Origin: Clostridia bacterium
GTDB taxonomy: Bacteria; Bacillota; Clostridia; Saccharofermentanales; Saccharofermentanaceae
Assembly (NCBI GenBank): GCA_017881645.1
Contig: JADGQQ010000134.1
Coordinates: forward strand, 1-5,323
DNA: 5,323 bases
Direction: 5' to 3'
The position numbers and the translations under genes were made by a program. Position 1 is the first letter of the stretch. The number at the start of each line of letters is the position of its first letter. This document shows, in pieces, positions 1 to 5,323 of this stretch. The notes below the pieces were generated by a model, which ran no database searches, had not been told where the DNA came from, and worked only from the letters and a program-made list of their open reading frames with translations.

Positions 1-114
1 ATTGTCATCGGATTCATCGTTTATCAATTTAAGTATAAAATTGATAAGGAATTCTACGACCGGATTGTCATTGATTTGAAGCAGCGCGGTGACATCGGTC
101 AGAAAGAAGAATAG
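1..114 (+). CDS. C-terminal end of a probable GPH-family sugar:cation symporter (partial, 5' end outside window)
   Basis: Only the last 37 residues are present; the frame is open from base 1 and ends at TAG. The tail begins with a hydrophobic stretch (IVIGFIVYQF) that looks like the end of a last membrane helix. A charged cytoplasmic tail follows, with YKIDKEFYDRIVIDLKQRG. This pattern (hydrophobic end, then Y-x-[LI]-[TD]-x-E-x-[FY]-x-x-I-x-x-[DE]-L-x-x-R) is common at the C-terminus of glycoside-pentoside-hexuronide (MelB-like) symporters, which import sugars or glycosides with Na+ or H+. The assignment rests on this short tail and on a sugar-degradation remnant nearby (GH26 fragment at about 1.3-1.5 kb). 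Another MFS-type transporter is possible. A strong terminator follows 28 bp after the stop, so this is the last gene of its transcript. Confidence 0.55.
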   Translation: MVIGFIVYQFKYKIDKEFYDRIVIDLKQRGDIGQKEE

Positions 115-141
115 ACTCCGGTCGGATTTCCCGCAGATGAA

Positions 142-179
142 ACGCCCTGCAGCAGTTCATTCTGCGACAGGGCGTTTTT
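142..179 (+). terminator. Rho-independent terminator after the symporter gene
   Basis: A perfect 8-bp GC-rich stem (ACGCCCTG at 142-149 with CAGGGCGT at 168-175) is topped by a 2x2 internal loop, a second 4-bp stem (GCAG 152-155 with CTGC 162-165) and a 6-nt loop. It is followed directly by a T run (175-179). On the other strand the hairpin is followed only by TTTCAT, so it could at most act weakly as a terminator for the oppositely oriented cyclase gene. Confidence 0.9.
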
Positions 180-289
180 GTTGGTCATTTTTTGTTGGAT
201 ACCTGATTGAAGACTTCGTGCAGGAATCAGCTTTCTGTTTGCGCTCCGTTTTTAAGAATTTCTTTTTTGTGGACCGCACCCTGAAAGGA

Positions 290-1081
290 TCAGGAATATT
301 GGACGAGAAGTTCCTCAAATTCATCCCTGAAGACTCTTATATCGTGAAATTCCTTCTCAATCCATTCGCTGTAATCAGAAATGATAAGACCTGTATCATA
401 AAATGTTCCCAAATGTTGCGTCGATCTCTGGAAAAACCATTCTCTGGCTTTTTCGCCGTATTCCGAAAGATAATGTCCGATGATGCTGTCAAAGGTAGCA
501 TCTGACATCACGATGGGCTCAACGCCGTCCTTGTTCCCGACATAGGACAAATTGAGTGCATCTTTCCCTGCATTTCCAATCCAGATCCGGTCATTGATGC
601 CAACTTCTTTACGGCCGGCATTGATTACCATTTCACGATCCGTCGCAATTCCGATACCGACGGATATCGGAGGCAGCTCCCGCTTGGCCAGCTGCAGATT
701 GAGCATTTTCATAAATGTATTCACATAGCAGGCGATATCAAGAACGATGTTTACATCCGTCTGCAGCGGAGTCGTATAAATCGCATATATGCAGTCGCCA
801 CGGATTCCAATCTCACGCTCGAAATCAAACCCGCGCAGTATTTCGATGGTTTCCGATGTAAAACTGCGGATTATTTTCGCTGTCTGCAGCTTGTCTTCAT
901 CCGAAAAAAGCGCGGTTGACGCTCTGATATTCACATATAATGCGGTAACAAGTCCATAGTATCCCTTCCGCATTACCAAAACATCTTCCGGAGGTATTTT
1001 GTCCTGTTCGACAATTTCGATCTGACTCGCCAAAATACAGTCAATTCGCTTCTTCCCGGCCTCATAATCGTAAAACAACAT
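290..1081 (-). CDS. Class III adenylate/guanylate cyclase-type protein, Pycsar PycC-like
   Basis: A 263-residue single-domain protein with a short N-terminus (about 45 residues) and a class III cyclase homology domain from about residue 45 to 200. Visible family landmarks are a first strand LYVNIRASTALF (48-59), the second-metal strand IRGDCIYAIY (93-102, Asp96), the GIGIATDREMVINAGRK segment (142-158) and INDRIWIGNA (162-171). This layout, with a free-standing catalytic domain and an 'AGRK...WIG' pattern, resembles the uridylate/cytidylate cyclases (PycC) of Pycsar anti-phage systems, which make cUMP or cCMP. The base made here cannot be read from sequence. The usual first metal-binding Asp is Asn51 (codon AAT), which could weaken or abolish catalysis. 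A frame extension to an ATG at 1183 exists, but that ATG has no ribosome binding site. The start at 1081 has GGAGGAGG 8 nt upstream and gives the N-terminus (MLFYDYE...KRI) expected for these proteins. No Pycsar effector (TM or TIR protein) is adjacent. Confidence 0.82.
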   Translation of the reverse strand: MLFYDYEAGKKRIDCILASQIEIVEQDKIPPEDVLVMRKGYYGLVTALYVNIRASTALFSDEDKLQTAKIIRSFTSETIEILRGFDFEREIGIRGDCIYAIYTTPLQTDVNIVLDIACYVNTFMKMLNLQLAKRELPPISVGIGIATDREMVINAGRKEVGINDRIWIGNAGKDALNLSYVGNKDGVEPIVMSDATFDSIIGHYLSEYGEKAREWFFQRSTQHLGTFYDTGLIISDYSEWIEKEFHDIRVFRDEFEELLVQYS

Positions 1082-1089
1082 GTAGCTGT

Positions 1090-1097
1090 CCTCCTCC
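1090..1097 (-). promoter_or_regulatory. Strong Shine-Dalgarno that fixes the cyclase start
   Basis: On the minus strand GGAGGAGG lies 8 nt before the ATG at 1081. The upstream in-frame ATGs at 1183, 1126 and 1099 lack a well-spaced site; the GGAAGG before 1126 is only 1 nt away. This decides the start in favour of 1081. Confidence 0.75.
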
Positions 1098-1118
1098 ATG
1101 ATTTGAAATAGATCCCGT

Positions 1119-1198
1119 AATTGCATGCCTTCCGAAAACGGGGTGCATGTCAGAAACCTGTGAATTGCAAAACACACCAACATACATCATGCAATTCA
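1119..1198 (-). repeat. Three-part complementary repeat in the cyclase leader (possible RNA switch or operator)
   Basis: Three copies of an AATTGCA core occur within 80 bp. In minus-strand order they are A = TGAATTGCATG (1198-1188), B = TGCAATTCA (1169-1161) and C = CATGCAATT (1127-1119). A pairs perfectly with B over 9 bp (20-nt loop) and also perfectly with C over 9 bp (60-nt loop). The two pairings share A and so exclude each other. All three lie upstream of the Shine-Dalgarno at 1097-1090. The sequence supports either alternative leader RNA folds or three binding sites for a DNA-binding regulator, two of them facing. Function is inference. Confidence 0.45.
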
Positions 1199-1259
1199 TG
1201 CCGTTTCCTCTATCATACGCTATTTCTATTACGCACCTCACACTTCTATATTACTTTTA

Positions 1260-1288
1260 ATTATCACACGAAAAAATGATGATTTAAA
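1260..1288 (-). promoter_or_regulatory. Candidate sigma-A promoter for the cyclase gene
   Basis: On the minus strand a -35-like TTTAAA (1288-1283), a 17-bp spacer and an extended -10 TGTGATAAT (hexamer GATAAT, 1265-1260) are present. Transcription would start near 1253 and give a leader of about 170 nt that includes the repeat at 1119-1198. A second, poorer choice is TATGAT at 1217-1212 without a good -35. Confidence 0.35.
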
Positions 1289-1294
1289 GATCTA

Positions 1295-1549
1295 TTAACA
1301 GTTTTTTTCGTTTATCGCTCTCCAGTACAGATAGTTGGCGCGCTCGTGTCAGGTGCGATAGAGGATGGGGATAGGTGTCCCGTCATCCTTTACGCATGCC
1401 TTGGCATAGTCCGCAGCCATGTCCAGATATCCCTTAAACAGATGATAATCTGTCCCGTACGGCATAATGTTTTCTATGGTTGGAACGACTGTATCCGCTT
1501 TGCCGGCGGCTATCGAGAAATTCTGTGCGCGACCGCTGAGAGGATACAT
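1295..1549 (-). pseudogene. Remnant of a glycoside hydrolase family 26 (beta-mannanase) gene
   Basis: The reading frame starting at the ATG at 1549 encodes 66 residues whose last 50 or so match the middle of GH26 catalytic domains. The block ADTVVPTIENIMP is followed by LFKGYLDMAADYAKA and then DDGTPIPILYR. In intact enzymes this block leads into R-P-[FLW]-H-E, with Glu the acid/base catalyst. Here it reads Y-R-T-stop-H-E: a TGA at 1351-1349 sits directly before His-Glu (1348-1343). The frame continues as RANYLYW, recalling the W-F-W-W motif, and ends at TAA 1297-1295. The N-terminal part, the signal peptide and the second half with the nucleophile Glu are missing. The ATG directly follows the TAA of the propeller gene with no ribosome binding site of its own, so this is a decayed fragment rather than a small gene. 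Confidence 0.7.
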
Positions 1550-3466
1550 TTACCAGATTACAGCATCCCCGGAAACCGACTTGAAATCTCCGCCGTTAAG
1601 ACTCAGATAGGCATTCCCGATATTTTGACTTGTAGCATCGTCATAATGATCAAATACATAATAAACGGTTCCATATTCCGATACATCGATTCCGCTGACA
1701 TCCTCTGCGATCGTGTCCGGCTTTGCGCTCTTCTTGTTTTCGACATAACAGAGCGTTCCCACGCCAATATACGTGTCGCTGTTATATGTATAATCCTTCA
1801 GATAATACAGACCCTTGCCATCCGCGGATATGGTCAGATAACTTGTATCGACATTCTCATCCACCTTCACCGGCTTGCTGCTTCCGCGAGCCACCCACAG
1901 GGTATTGTCAACATCGACAAAATACACCGCACTCTGATCCGGCGTCACGTCGAAAGCCTGCACGTCCTCATTTGATTTGATCTTCACGGGATCGGCTTTC
2001 AGGTTACGGACATTCTTGTAGATCACAAGCTGTTCAGATTCATCGATAAAATATAATGACTTCCCGTCGCCTGACAGGAAATATGCATACTGGGATCCGA
2101 ATTTGTCAATATCATTGGAATTTGCATTCTTGTCAACATAGACAATACTCGTTGCACTGTAGTCATCATTGGATGAAAGATACAGATTGTCCAGAAGTGA
2201 CGGGACATTGACCACATAAGCATATGCCGAAGAAATCGAGTTATAGTAATACTGAATTTTCGAAGGCAAGATCAGACCCGAATTTGAGGATGTGACGATC
2301 TTTTCCTTGTTGTTGCCGTTTACGCTGATATACGTATTCGATCCGGAAACGAATACAATTTCCGAGTAATCTTTGTTCAGATAGAATCCGGAGGCAGGGC
2401 TGACCTTACTGATCTTATTGTCCGTCTTTCCATGACGAAGGTACAGAGATGTTGTTCCCGAATAGGTAAAATCAGCATCCATATAGTAGAGATAGGAACC
2501 GCTGTTTGAAATCGCGATAACATACTGGTCCTGATCCAGTTTTTCAGCTTTCTTGTCGCCGATTTTTATATACCCTGTCAGACCCGATATCGACCCGTAA
2601 TCATCGAGTGTCACGTCCGAAACATAGGCAATGGATCCGCCGTCCGGGGAAACGGTAAATTCCGAATAGGCATCCTTGGCAACTTTTACCGATTTCTTGC
2701 TATTTGTATCATATAGATACAGAACGCCGGTCTGTGAACTGCTGTCGTAATCCGTAAGATACAGTATTTTGTTGCCGGAAGACGAAATTGTATATGCCGA
2801 TACGTCATCCGCAACATCAACTACCTTAGACCCGTTGCAGTATGCGACTCTGTATGTGCCCGAATCACCGGGATCCATCGCAAGAGCCGCGGATTTCCCG
2901 TCCATGGAATACTTGAAATCGGAAATGAATCCGTCTATTTTGATGGCTTTATTTCCGCTTCCGTATATCAGACTTTGGTTCTGTTCGGAAATTATGAGAA
3001 GACTCGATGATTGCGGATATCCATTACCGGATTTGTTGGATGTGAATGATTTGAAAAGAAACACACCCGCCAGAACAAGAAGCACGGCAACGATTGCTGC
3101 TGCTGCGATAAGAATCAGTTTTTTGTTCGAGCCTTTCTTTTTCGTTATTTGTGCGGTTGGCAGCGGAGTCTGATAATCCGGCAAATAAGCGGGTGCCATC
3201 CCCTGAGAAGCAGCCGGTACAATTGCCGGTGAAGCGGTCTGTATCATTACGGGAGCCGCCGAAACGGGAGTTGCGGCGGGTGCTGATATGGGCGCTGATA
3301 TGGGCGCTGCGACGGGTGCCGGAGTCACTATGGCAGCAGCCGGCTGAATGATTGTTCCCGAAGTTGATGCTGAAGGTACGGCGTCGACTTTGGCTGCCGT
3401 AGTCCCGCAGACCGGGCAGAAATTTGCAATTTCCGGAATCTGAGTACCGCAACGAGAACAAAACAT
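1550..3466 (-). CDS. Membrane protein with N-terminal zinc ribbon and extracellular beta-propeller-like repeats
   Basis: A 638-residue protein. Residues 1-22 form a zinc ribbon with two CxxC knuckles (Cys3/Cys6 and Cys17/Cys20) of the type MFCSRCG...FCPVCG. A Pro/Ala/Thr-rich linker follows (about 32-105, with an ISAP duplication), then a basic cluster, and one membrane helix at about 116-138. The rest is outside the cell under the positive-inside rule. It holds at least nine repeats of the form S-x-[DS]-G-x-x-[ILVA]-x-[YF]-[ILVMF]-x-D, starting near residues 187, 227, 273, 320, 364, 465, 508, 547 and 596. This is the roughly 45-residue periodicity of TolB/PD40-like beta-propeller blades. The start at 3466 is chosen because GGGGGG lies 7 nt upstream and the protein then begins at the zinc ribbon; an ATG at 3481 is in frame. 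Zinc-ribbon plus single-helix proteins are common in Clostridia. Their role is mostly unknown, and I assign none. Confidence 0.85.
   Translation of the reverse strand: MFCSRCGTQIPEIANFCPVCGTTAAKVDAVPSASTSGTIIQPAAAIVTPAPVAAPISAPISAPAATPVSAAPVMIQTASPAIVPAASQGMAPAYLPDYQTPLPTAQITKKKGSNKKLILIAAAAIVAVLLVLAGVFLFKSFTSNKSGNGYPQSSSLLIISEQNQSLIYGSGNKAIKIDGFISDFKYSMDGKSAALAMDPGDSGTYRVAYCNGSKVVDVADDVSAYTISSSGNKILYLTDYDSSSQTGVLYLYDTNSKKSVKVAKDAYSEFTVSPDGGSIAYVSDVTLDDYGSISGLTGYIKIGDKKAEKLDQDQYVIAISNSGSYLYYMDADFTYSGTTSLYLRHGKTDNKISKVSPASGFYLNKDYSEIVFVSGSNTYISVNGNNKEKIVTSSNSGLILPSKIQYYYNSISSAYAYVVNVPSLLDNLYLSSNDDYSATSIVYVDKNANSNDIDKFGSQYAYFLSGDGKSLYFIDESEQLVIYKNVRNLKADPVKIKSNEDVQAFDVTPDQSAVYFVDVDNTLWVARGSSKPVKVDENVDTSYLTISADGKGLYYLKDYTYNSDTYIGVGTLCYVENKKSAKPDTIAEDVSGIDVSEYGTVYYVFDHYDDATSQNIGNAYLSLNGGDFKSVSGDAVIW
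3282..3305 (-). repeat. 12-bp tandem duplication in the linker of the propeller protein
   Basis: The 12-mer GCTGATATGGGC (+ strand) occurs twice head to tail, encoding the repeated ISAP unit of the Pro/Ala linker. It keeps frame and is a likely slippage site affecting linker length. Confidence 0.7.
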
Positions 3467-3473
3467 AACACTA

Positions 3474-3479
3474 CCCCCC
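3474..3479 (-). promoter_or_regulatory. Shine-Dalgarno for the zinc-ribbon/propeller gene
   Basis: GGGGGG on the minus strand with a 7-nt spacer to the ATG at 3466. The alternative ATG at 3481 overlaps this G run and has only AAAGGA 3 nt upstream, so 3466 is preferred. Confidence 0.6.
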
Positions 3480-3544
3480 ATTTATCCTTTTGGTTCAATA
3501 TCGAAACCGCGTGTAGCTAAAAGCAATTTCCTTTTACTATTTTG

Positions 3545-3572
3545 ATCATATCATATTCATAGTCTCAATCAA
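3545..3572 (-). promoter_or_regulatory. Candidate promoter of the zinc-ribbon/propeller gene
   Basis: On the minus strand TTGATT (3572-3567), a 16-bp spacer and TATGAT (3550-3545) form a reasonable sigma-A promoter. Transcription would start near 3538, giving a leader of about 70 nt. A second TATGAT overlaps at 3555-3550 but is too close to this -35. Confidence 0.45.
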
Positions 3573-3648
3573 ATATCGATCTGTATATTATTATATGCGT
3601 TTTCTTGAAGACCTCATTTTCGAAAAAGCCGTCTGTTTCATAATTTCC

Positions 3649-3677
3649 TTTTCACACGAAGATTCTCGATGTATAAT
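3649..3677 (+). promoter_or_regulatory. Candidate promoter of the serine hydrolase gene
   Basis: TTTTCA (3649-3654), a 17-bp spacer and a consensus TATAAT (3672-3677). The -35 is weak. The -10 overlaps an in-frame ATG at 3669, which argues against using that ATG as the start. Confidence 0.4.
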
Positions 3678-3725
3678 TTGCTAAGTTCCTGCTTCCAATT
3701 TGCAGAAACGAAATCAAATTGTGTG

Positions 3726-3746
3726 AAAGGGTCGACGGTTCGCCGT
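3726..3746 (+). promoter_or_regulatory. Distant Shine-Dalgarno followed by a small UUCG-loop hairpin
   Basis: AAAGGG (3726-3731) is the only recognisable ribosome binding site near the hydrolase start, but it lies 24 nt from the ATG at 3756. Between them ACGG-TTCG-CCGT (3735-3746) can form a 4-bp stem. Folding would bring the site to about 12 nt from that ATG, or close to an in-frame TTG at 3747. This is an inference from base pairing alone. Confidence 0.25.
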
Positions 3747-3755
3747 TTGATTAAA

Positions 3756-4877
3756 ATGCAAATGAAAAATGACAGAGTGAACAATATATACGGAATTCGA
3801 AGAAGAAGAATGAGAAGACAAAGAAGAATCATCGTAGGACTGTGTATTACGATTTGTTTTTTATCCGTAATAGCAGGTGTCTATTTTATTGTCAGCCTAA
3901 TGAATCGAAGTGCAAACCCGTCATCGGTTACGCAAACAACGGTATCATCCGTTGCAGATGTATCCTCTGCGCCCGTTTTGACCGGAACGGAGTCCAGTCA
4001 GACCTCTTCAACCGTTCCGAATGACTCTTCTTCGCAGACCGTCACGCCTGAACAGCGGACAGCGGCTCTTGCTTCGCTTAAGAGTGCCATTTCCACGCTG
4101 CTGGATTCGCAAAGCGGCAGATACTCCGCATACTATGTGAATCTCGCCAACGGTGAGACGCTGGGATACAACGAAAGTTCCCCGATGGTCGCCGCCAGTT
4201 CCATAAAGATCGCATTCAACACGGATTTGTATAAGCAGGCTGCCGCCGGACTCCTGTCCATGGACACGGCTATGCAATACAACTCGGCACCGTATCCGCA
4301 GGGAGATTTCGAAGCGGGTACCGGTTCCATCCAGACATCCGCCGACGGGACTTCCTATACGCTCAGCGATTTGTCCCACCTGTCCATCACGATCAGCGAC
4401 AACTGTGCGACCAATATGATTCTTCGCTATTTGGGCGGAGTGGATAAAGTCAACGAGTACATGTCAGGAATCAGTGCCGTGGTTAATTACCGCATCGCCG
4501 CATCCTATACGGACTATCTTGGACAGACACAGAGCGGAAAGCAGCGGACCTCCGCGGCCGATCTGGCGATGTATGCAAAGGACCTGTATACATTGAGTGA
4601 AGCATCTCCGGATGATTATGCAGTGCTGATCGATGATTTAAGTCATACGGAATACAATTGGGGTATTCCGGCCGGTGTACCGTCTGCCTATCCGGTTGCA
4701 CACAAGGTCGGATTCAACCCTTCTTACGGTTCCAATAATGACGTCGGAATTGTTTTTGCTCAGGAAGATTATATTCTCTGCGTAATGACGGAATCAGGCG
4801 ACGGCGCGAAAGCGCAGGATCTGATCGGGCAAGTGTCAAAGCTTGTGTCTGACTACATTACGTCCTGTTATTCCTGA
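3756..4877 (+). CDS. Membrane-anchored serine hydrolase of the class A beta-lactamase/SxxK fold
   Basis: A 373-residue protein. It has a very basic cytoplasmic N-terminus (RRRRMRRQRR at 15-24), one membrane helix (about 25-48) and a Ser/Thr-rich stalk (about 52-100). An extracellular domain follows with the three SxxK-fold motifs in order: S148-S-I-K151 (nucleophile Ser and general-base Lys), S214-D-N216, and K317-V-G319 in place of K-[TS]-G. The order and spacing fit the class A beta-lactamase-related serine hydrolases. The omega-loop ExxLN motif with the deacylating Glu of true class A beta-lactamases is not visible between SDN and KVG. Resistance is therefore unlikely, and a role on peptidoglycan or another cell-wall ester or amide is more plausible. 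The start is uncertain: ATG 3756 is chosen, while ATG 3669 overlaps a -10 box, and ATG 3762, TTG 3747 and ATG 3810 are alternatives. None changes the domains. It is divergent from the propeller gene. Confidence 0.82.
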   Translation: MQMKNDRVNNIYGIRRRRMRRQRRIIVGLCITICFLSVIAGVYFIVSLMNRSANPSSVTQTTVSSVADVSSAPVLTGTESSQTSSTVPNDSSSQTVTPEQRTAALASLKSAISTLLDSQSGRYSAYYVNLANGETLGYNESSPMVAASSIKIAFNTDLYKQAAAGLLSMDTAMQYNSAPYPQGDFEAGTGSIQTSADGTSYTLSDLSHLSITISDNCATNMILRYLGGVDKVNEYMSGISAVVNYRIAASYTDYLGQTQSGKQRTSAADLAMYAKDLYTLSEASPDDYAVLIDDLSHTEYNWGIPAGVPSAYPVAHKVGFNPSYGSNNDVGIVFAQEDYILCVMTESGDGAKAQDLIGQVSKLVSDYITSCYS

Positions 4878-5323
4878 CGGGCAAATGCACGCGCGGCCCA
4901 AACTGCTGTTGATTCCAGCGGTTCGGGGGTGTCTTTAAGAGTGAACGGGATCCCCATATTTTCCCATTTGAATTCTCCGAGCTTATGAAACGGAAGCAGA
5001 TCAATCCTCTCGATGCAGTCATATTTTGCTAATCGGGCGGCTCCTTCCGTAATCTGTGGATTTCCGTCCAGGAATTCTTTTTCGGTTAGGAAAATATCTC
5101 CGTTACTGTTCTTTTCAAATACTGTTTCGCCAGGGACCAGCACGTGCCGGATCCACACGGGCTTTTTTGTCTGCTCGCAATATGCAAGAAGATTCCATGC
5201 ATTTTTCGTATTAGTGCCGCAGAGAGACAGAGCTGTCTGATCATCGAAGGCCTTGATGTCCAGAAGAATCAGATCCGCTGCATCCACAGCGTTGGAGACG
5301 GATGCCGGATCCATGGCACCGGA
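4868..5323 (-). CDS. pflA: Pyruvate formate-lyase activating enzyme, C-terminal part (partial, 5' end outside window)
   Basis: The last 151 residues of a radical-SAM glycyl-radical activating enzyme; the frame is open to the window edge (first visible residues SGAMDP). Family landmarks in order are LILLDIKAFD, PVWIRHVLVPG, and RIDLLPFHKLGEFKW near the C-terminus. The enzyme uses a [4Fe-4S] cluster and S-adenosylmethionine to make the glycyl radical on pyruvate formate-lyase, which splits pyruvate into acetyl-CoA and formate in anaerobic fermentation. The cluster-binding CxxxCxxC lies in the missing N-terminal third, so the activity is inferred. The segment between VPG and LLPFH is about 18 residues longer than in E. 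coli PflA. The target could be another glycyl radical enzyme, but WIRHVLVPG and LLPFHxLG are typical of PflA. Its stop codon lies inside the 3' end of the convergent hydrolase gene. Confidence 0.88.
   Translation of the reverse strand, partial: SGAMDPASVSNAVDAADLILLDIKAFDDQTALSLCGTNTKNAWNLLAYCEQTKKPVWIRHVLVPGETVFEKNSNGDIFLTEKEFLDGNPQITEGAARLAKYDCIERIDLLPFHKLGEFKWENMGIPFTLKDTPEPLESTAVWAARAFARQE

Noticed and set aside
280..294. Hairpin CCTGA-AAGGA-TCAGG at the cyclase stop codon as a terminator.
   Set aside because: The stem is only 5 bp and is not followed by a T run on the minus strand.
89..505. 138-codon plus-strand open frame.
   Set aside because: It runs through the symporter stop, the terminator and the antisense strand of the cyclase, with no recognisable protein features.
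1082..1183. N-terminal extension of the cyclase to the ATG at 1183 (34 more residues).
   Set aside because: There is no ribosome binding site at 1183, the extension does not look like the family N-terminus, and a strong Shine-Dalgarno precedes the ATG at 1081.
1346..1980. Long plus-strand open frames of 209 and 85 codons.
   Set aside because: They are antisense shadows of the propeller gene and the GH26 remnant, with unlike-protein composition and no ribosome binding site.
3419..3433. 15-bp palindrome GAAATT-TGC-AATTTC as an operator.
   Set aside because: It lies inside the zinc-ribbon codons of the propeller gene and is AT-rich enough to occur by chance.
1550..3466. The propeller protein as the missing Pycsar effector.
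   Set aside because: It has no cyclic-nucleotide-binding or TIR domain, and it is separated from the cyclase by a pseudogene and a separate promoter region.
3669..3755. Start of the serine hydrolase at the ATG at 3669.
   Set aside because: The codon is overlapped by a consensus TATAAT and lacks a Shine-Dalgarno; the extra 29 residues show no signal or domain. It is not fully excluded.

Overview
The window looks like chromosomal DNA from a fermentative, low-to-mid-GC Firmicute, most likely a gut- or rumen-type member of Clostridia. The evidence is strong purine-rich Shine-Dalgarno sequences, a pyruvate formate-lyase activating enzyme, a GPH-type sugar transporter tail and a decayed GH26 mannanase. 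The lineage is an inference; there is no rRNA or other marker gene here.

Layout from left to right. (1) The last 37 codons of a probable glycoside-pentoside-hexuronide symporter (+), followed by a clear rho-independent terminator. (2) A small class III nucleotide cyclase (-), of the kind used as PycC in Pycsar anti-phage systems. It has no effector gene beside it, and its first metal-binding Asp position reads Asn. Its leader carries a three-part repeat that can fold in two mutually exclusive ways. (3) A fragment of a GH26 beta-mannanase gene (-) with a stop codon directly before the catalytic His-Glu pair. (4) A 638-residue membrane protein (-) with an N-terminal zinc ribbon, a Pro/Ala linker, one membrane helix and an extracellular beta-propeller-like region. 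(5) Transcribed divergently from it, a membrane-anchored serine hydrolase of the class A beta-lactamase/SxxK fold (+). (6) The C-terminal part of a pyruvate formate-lyase activating enzyme (-), whose 3' end overlaps the hydrolase gene by 10 bp.

The genes do not form one obvious pathway. The symporter and the GH26 remnant hint at a former plant-polysaccharide (mannan) locus. The zinc-ribbon/propeller protein and the serine hydrolase form a divergent pair of single-pass envelope proteins. The cyclase is the most interesting item: a possible orphan or decaying relative of an anti-phage signalling enzyme with an unusual leader. No mobile element, tRNA, rRNA or CRISPR array was seen.
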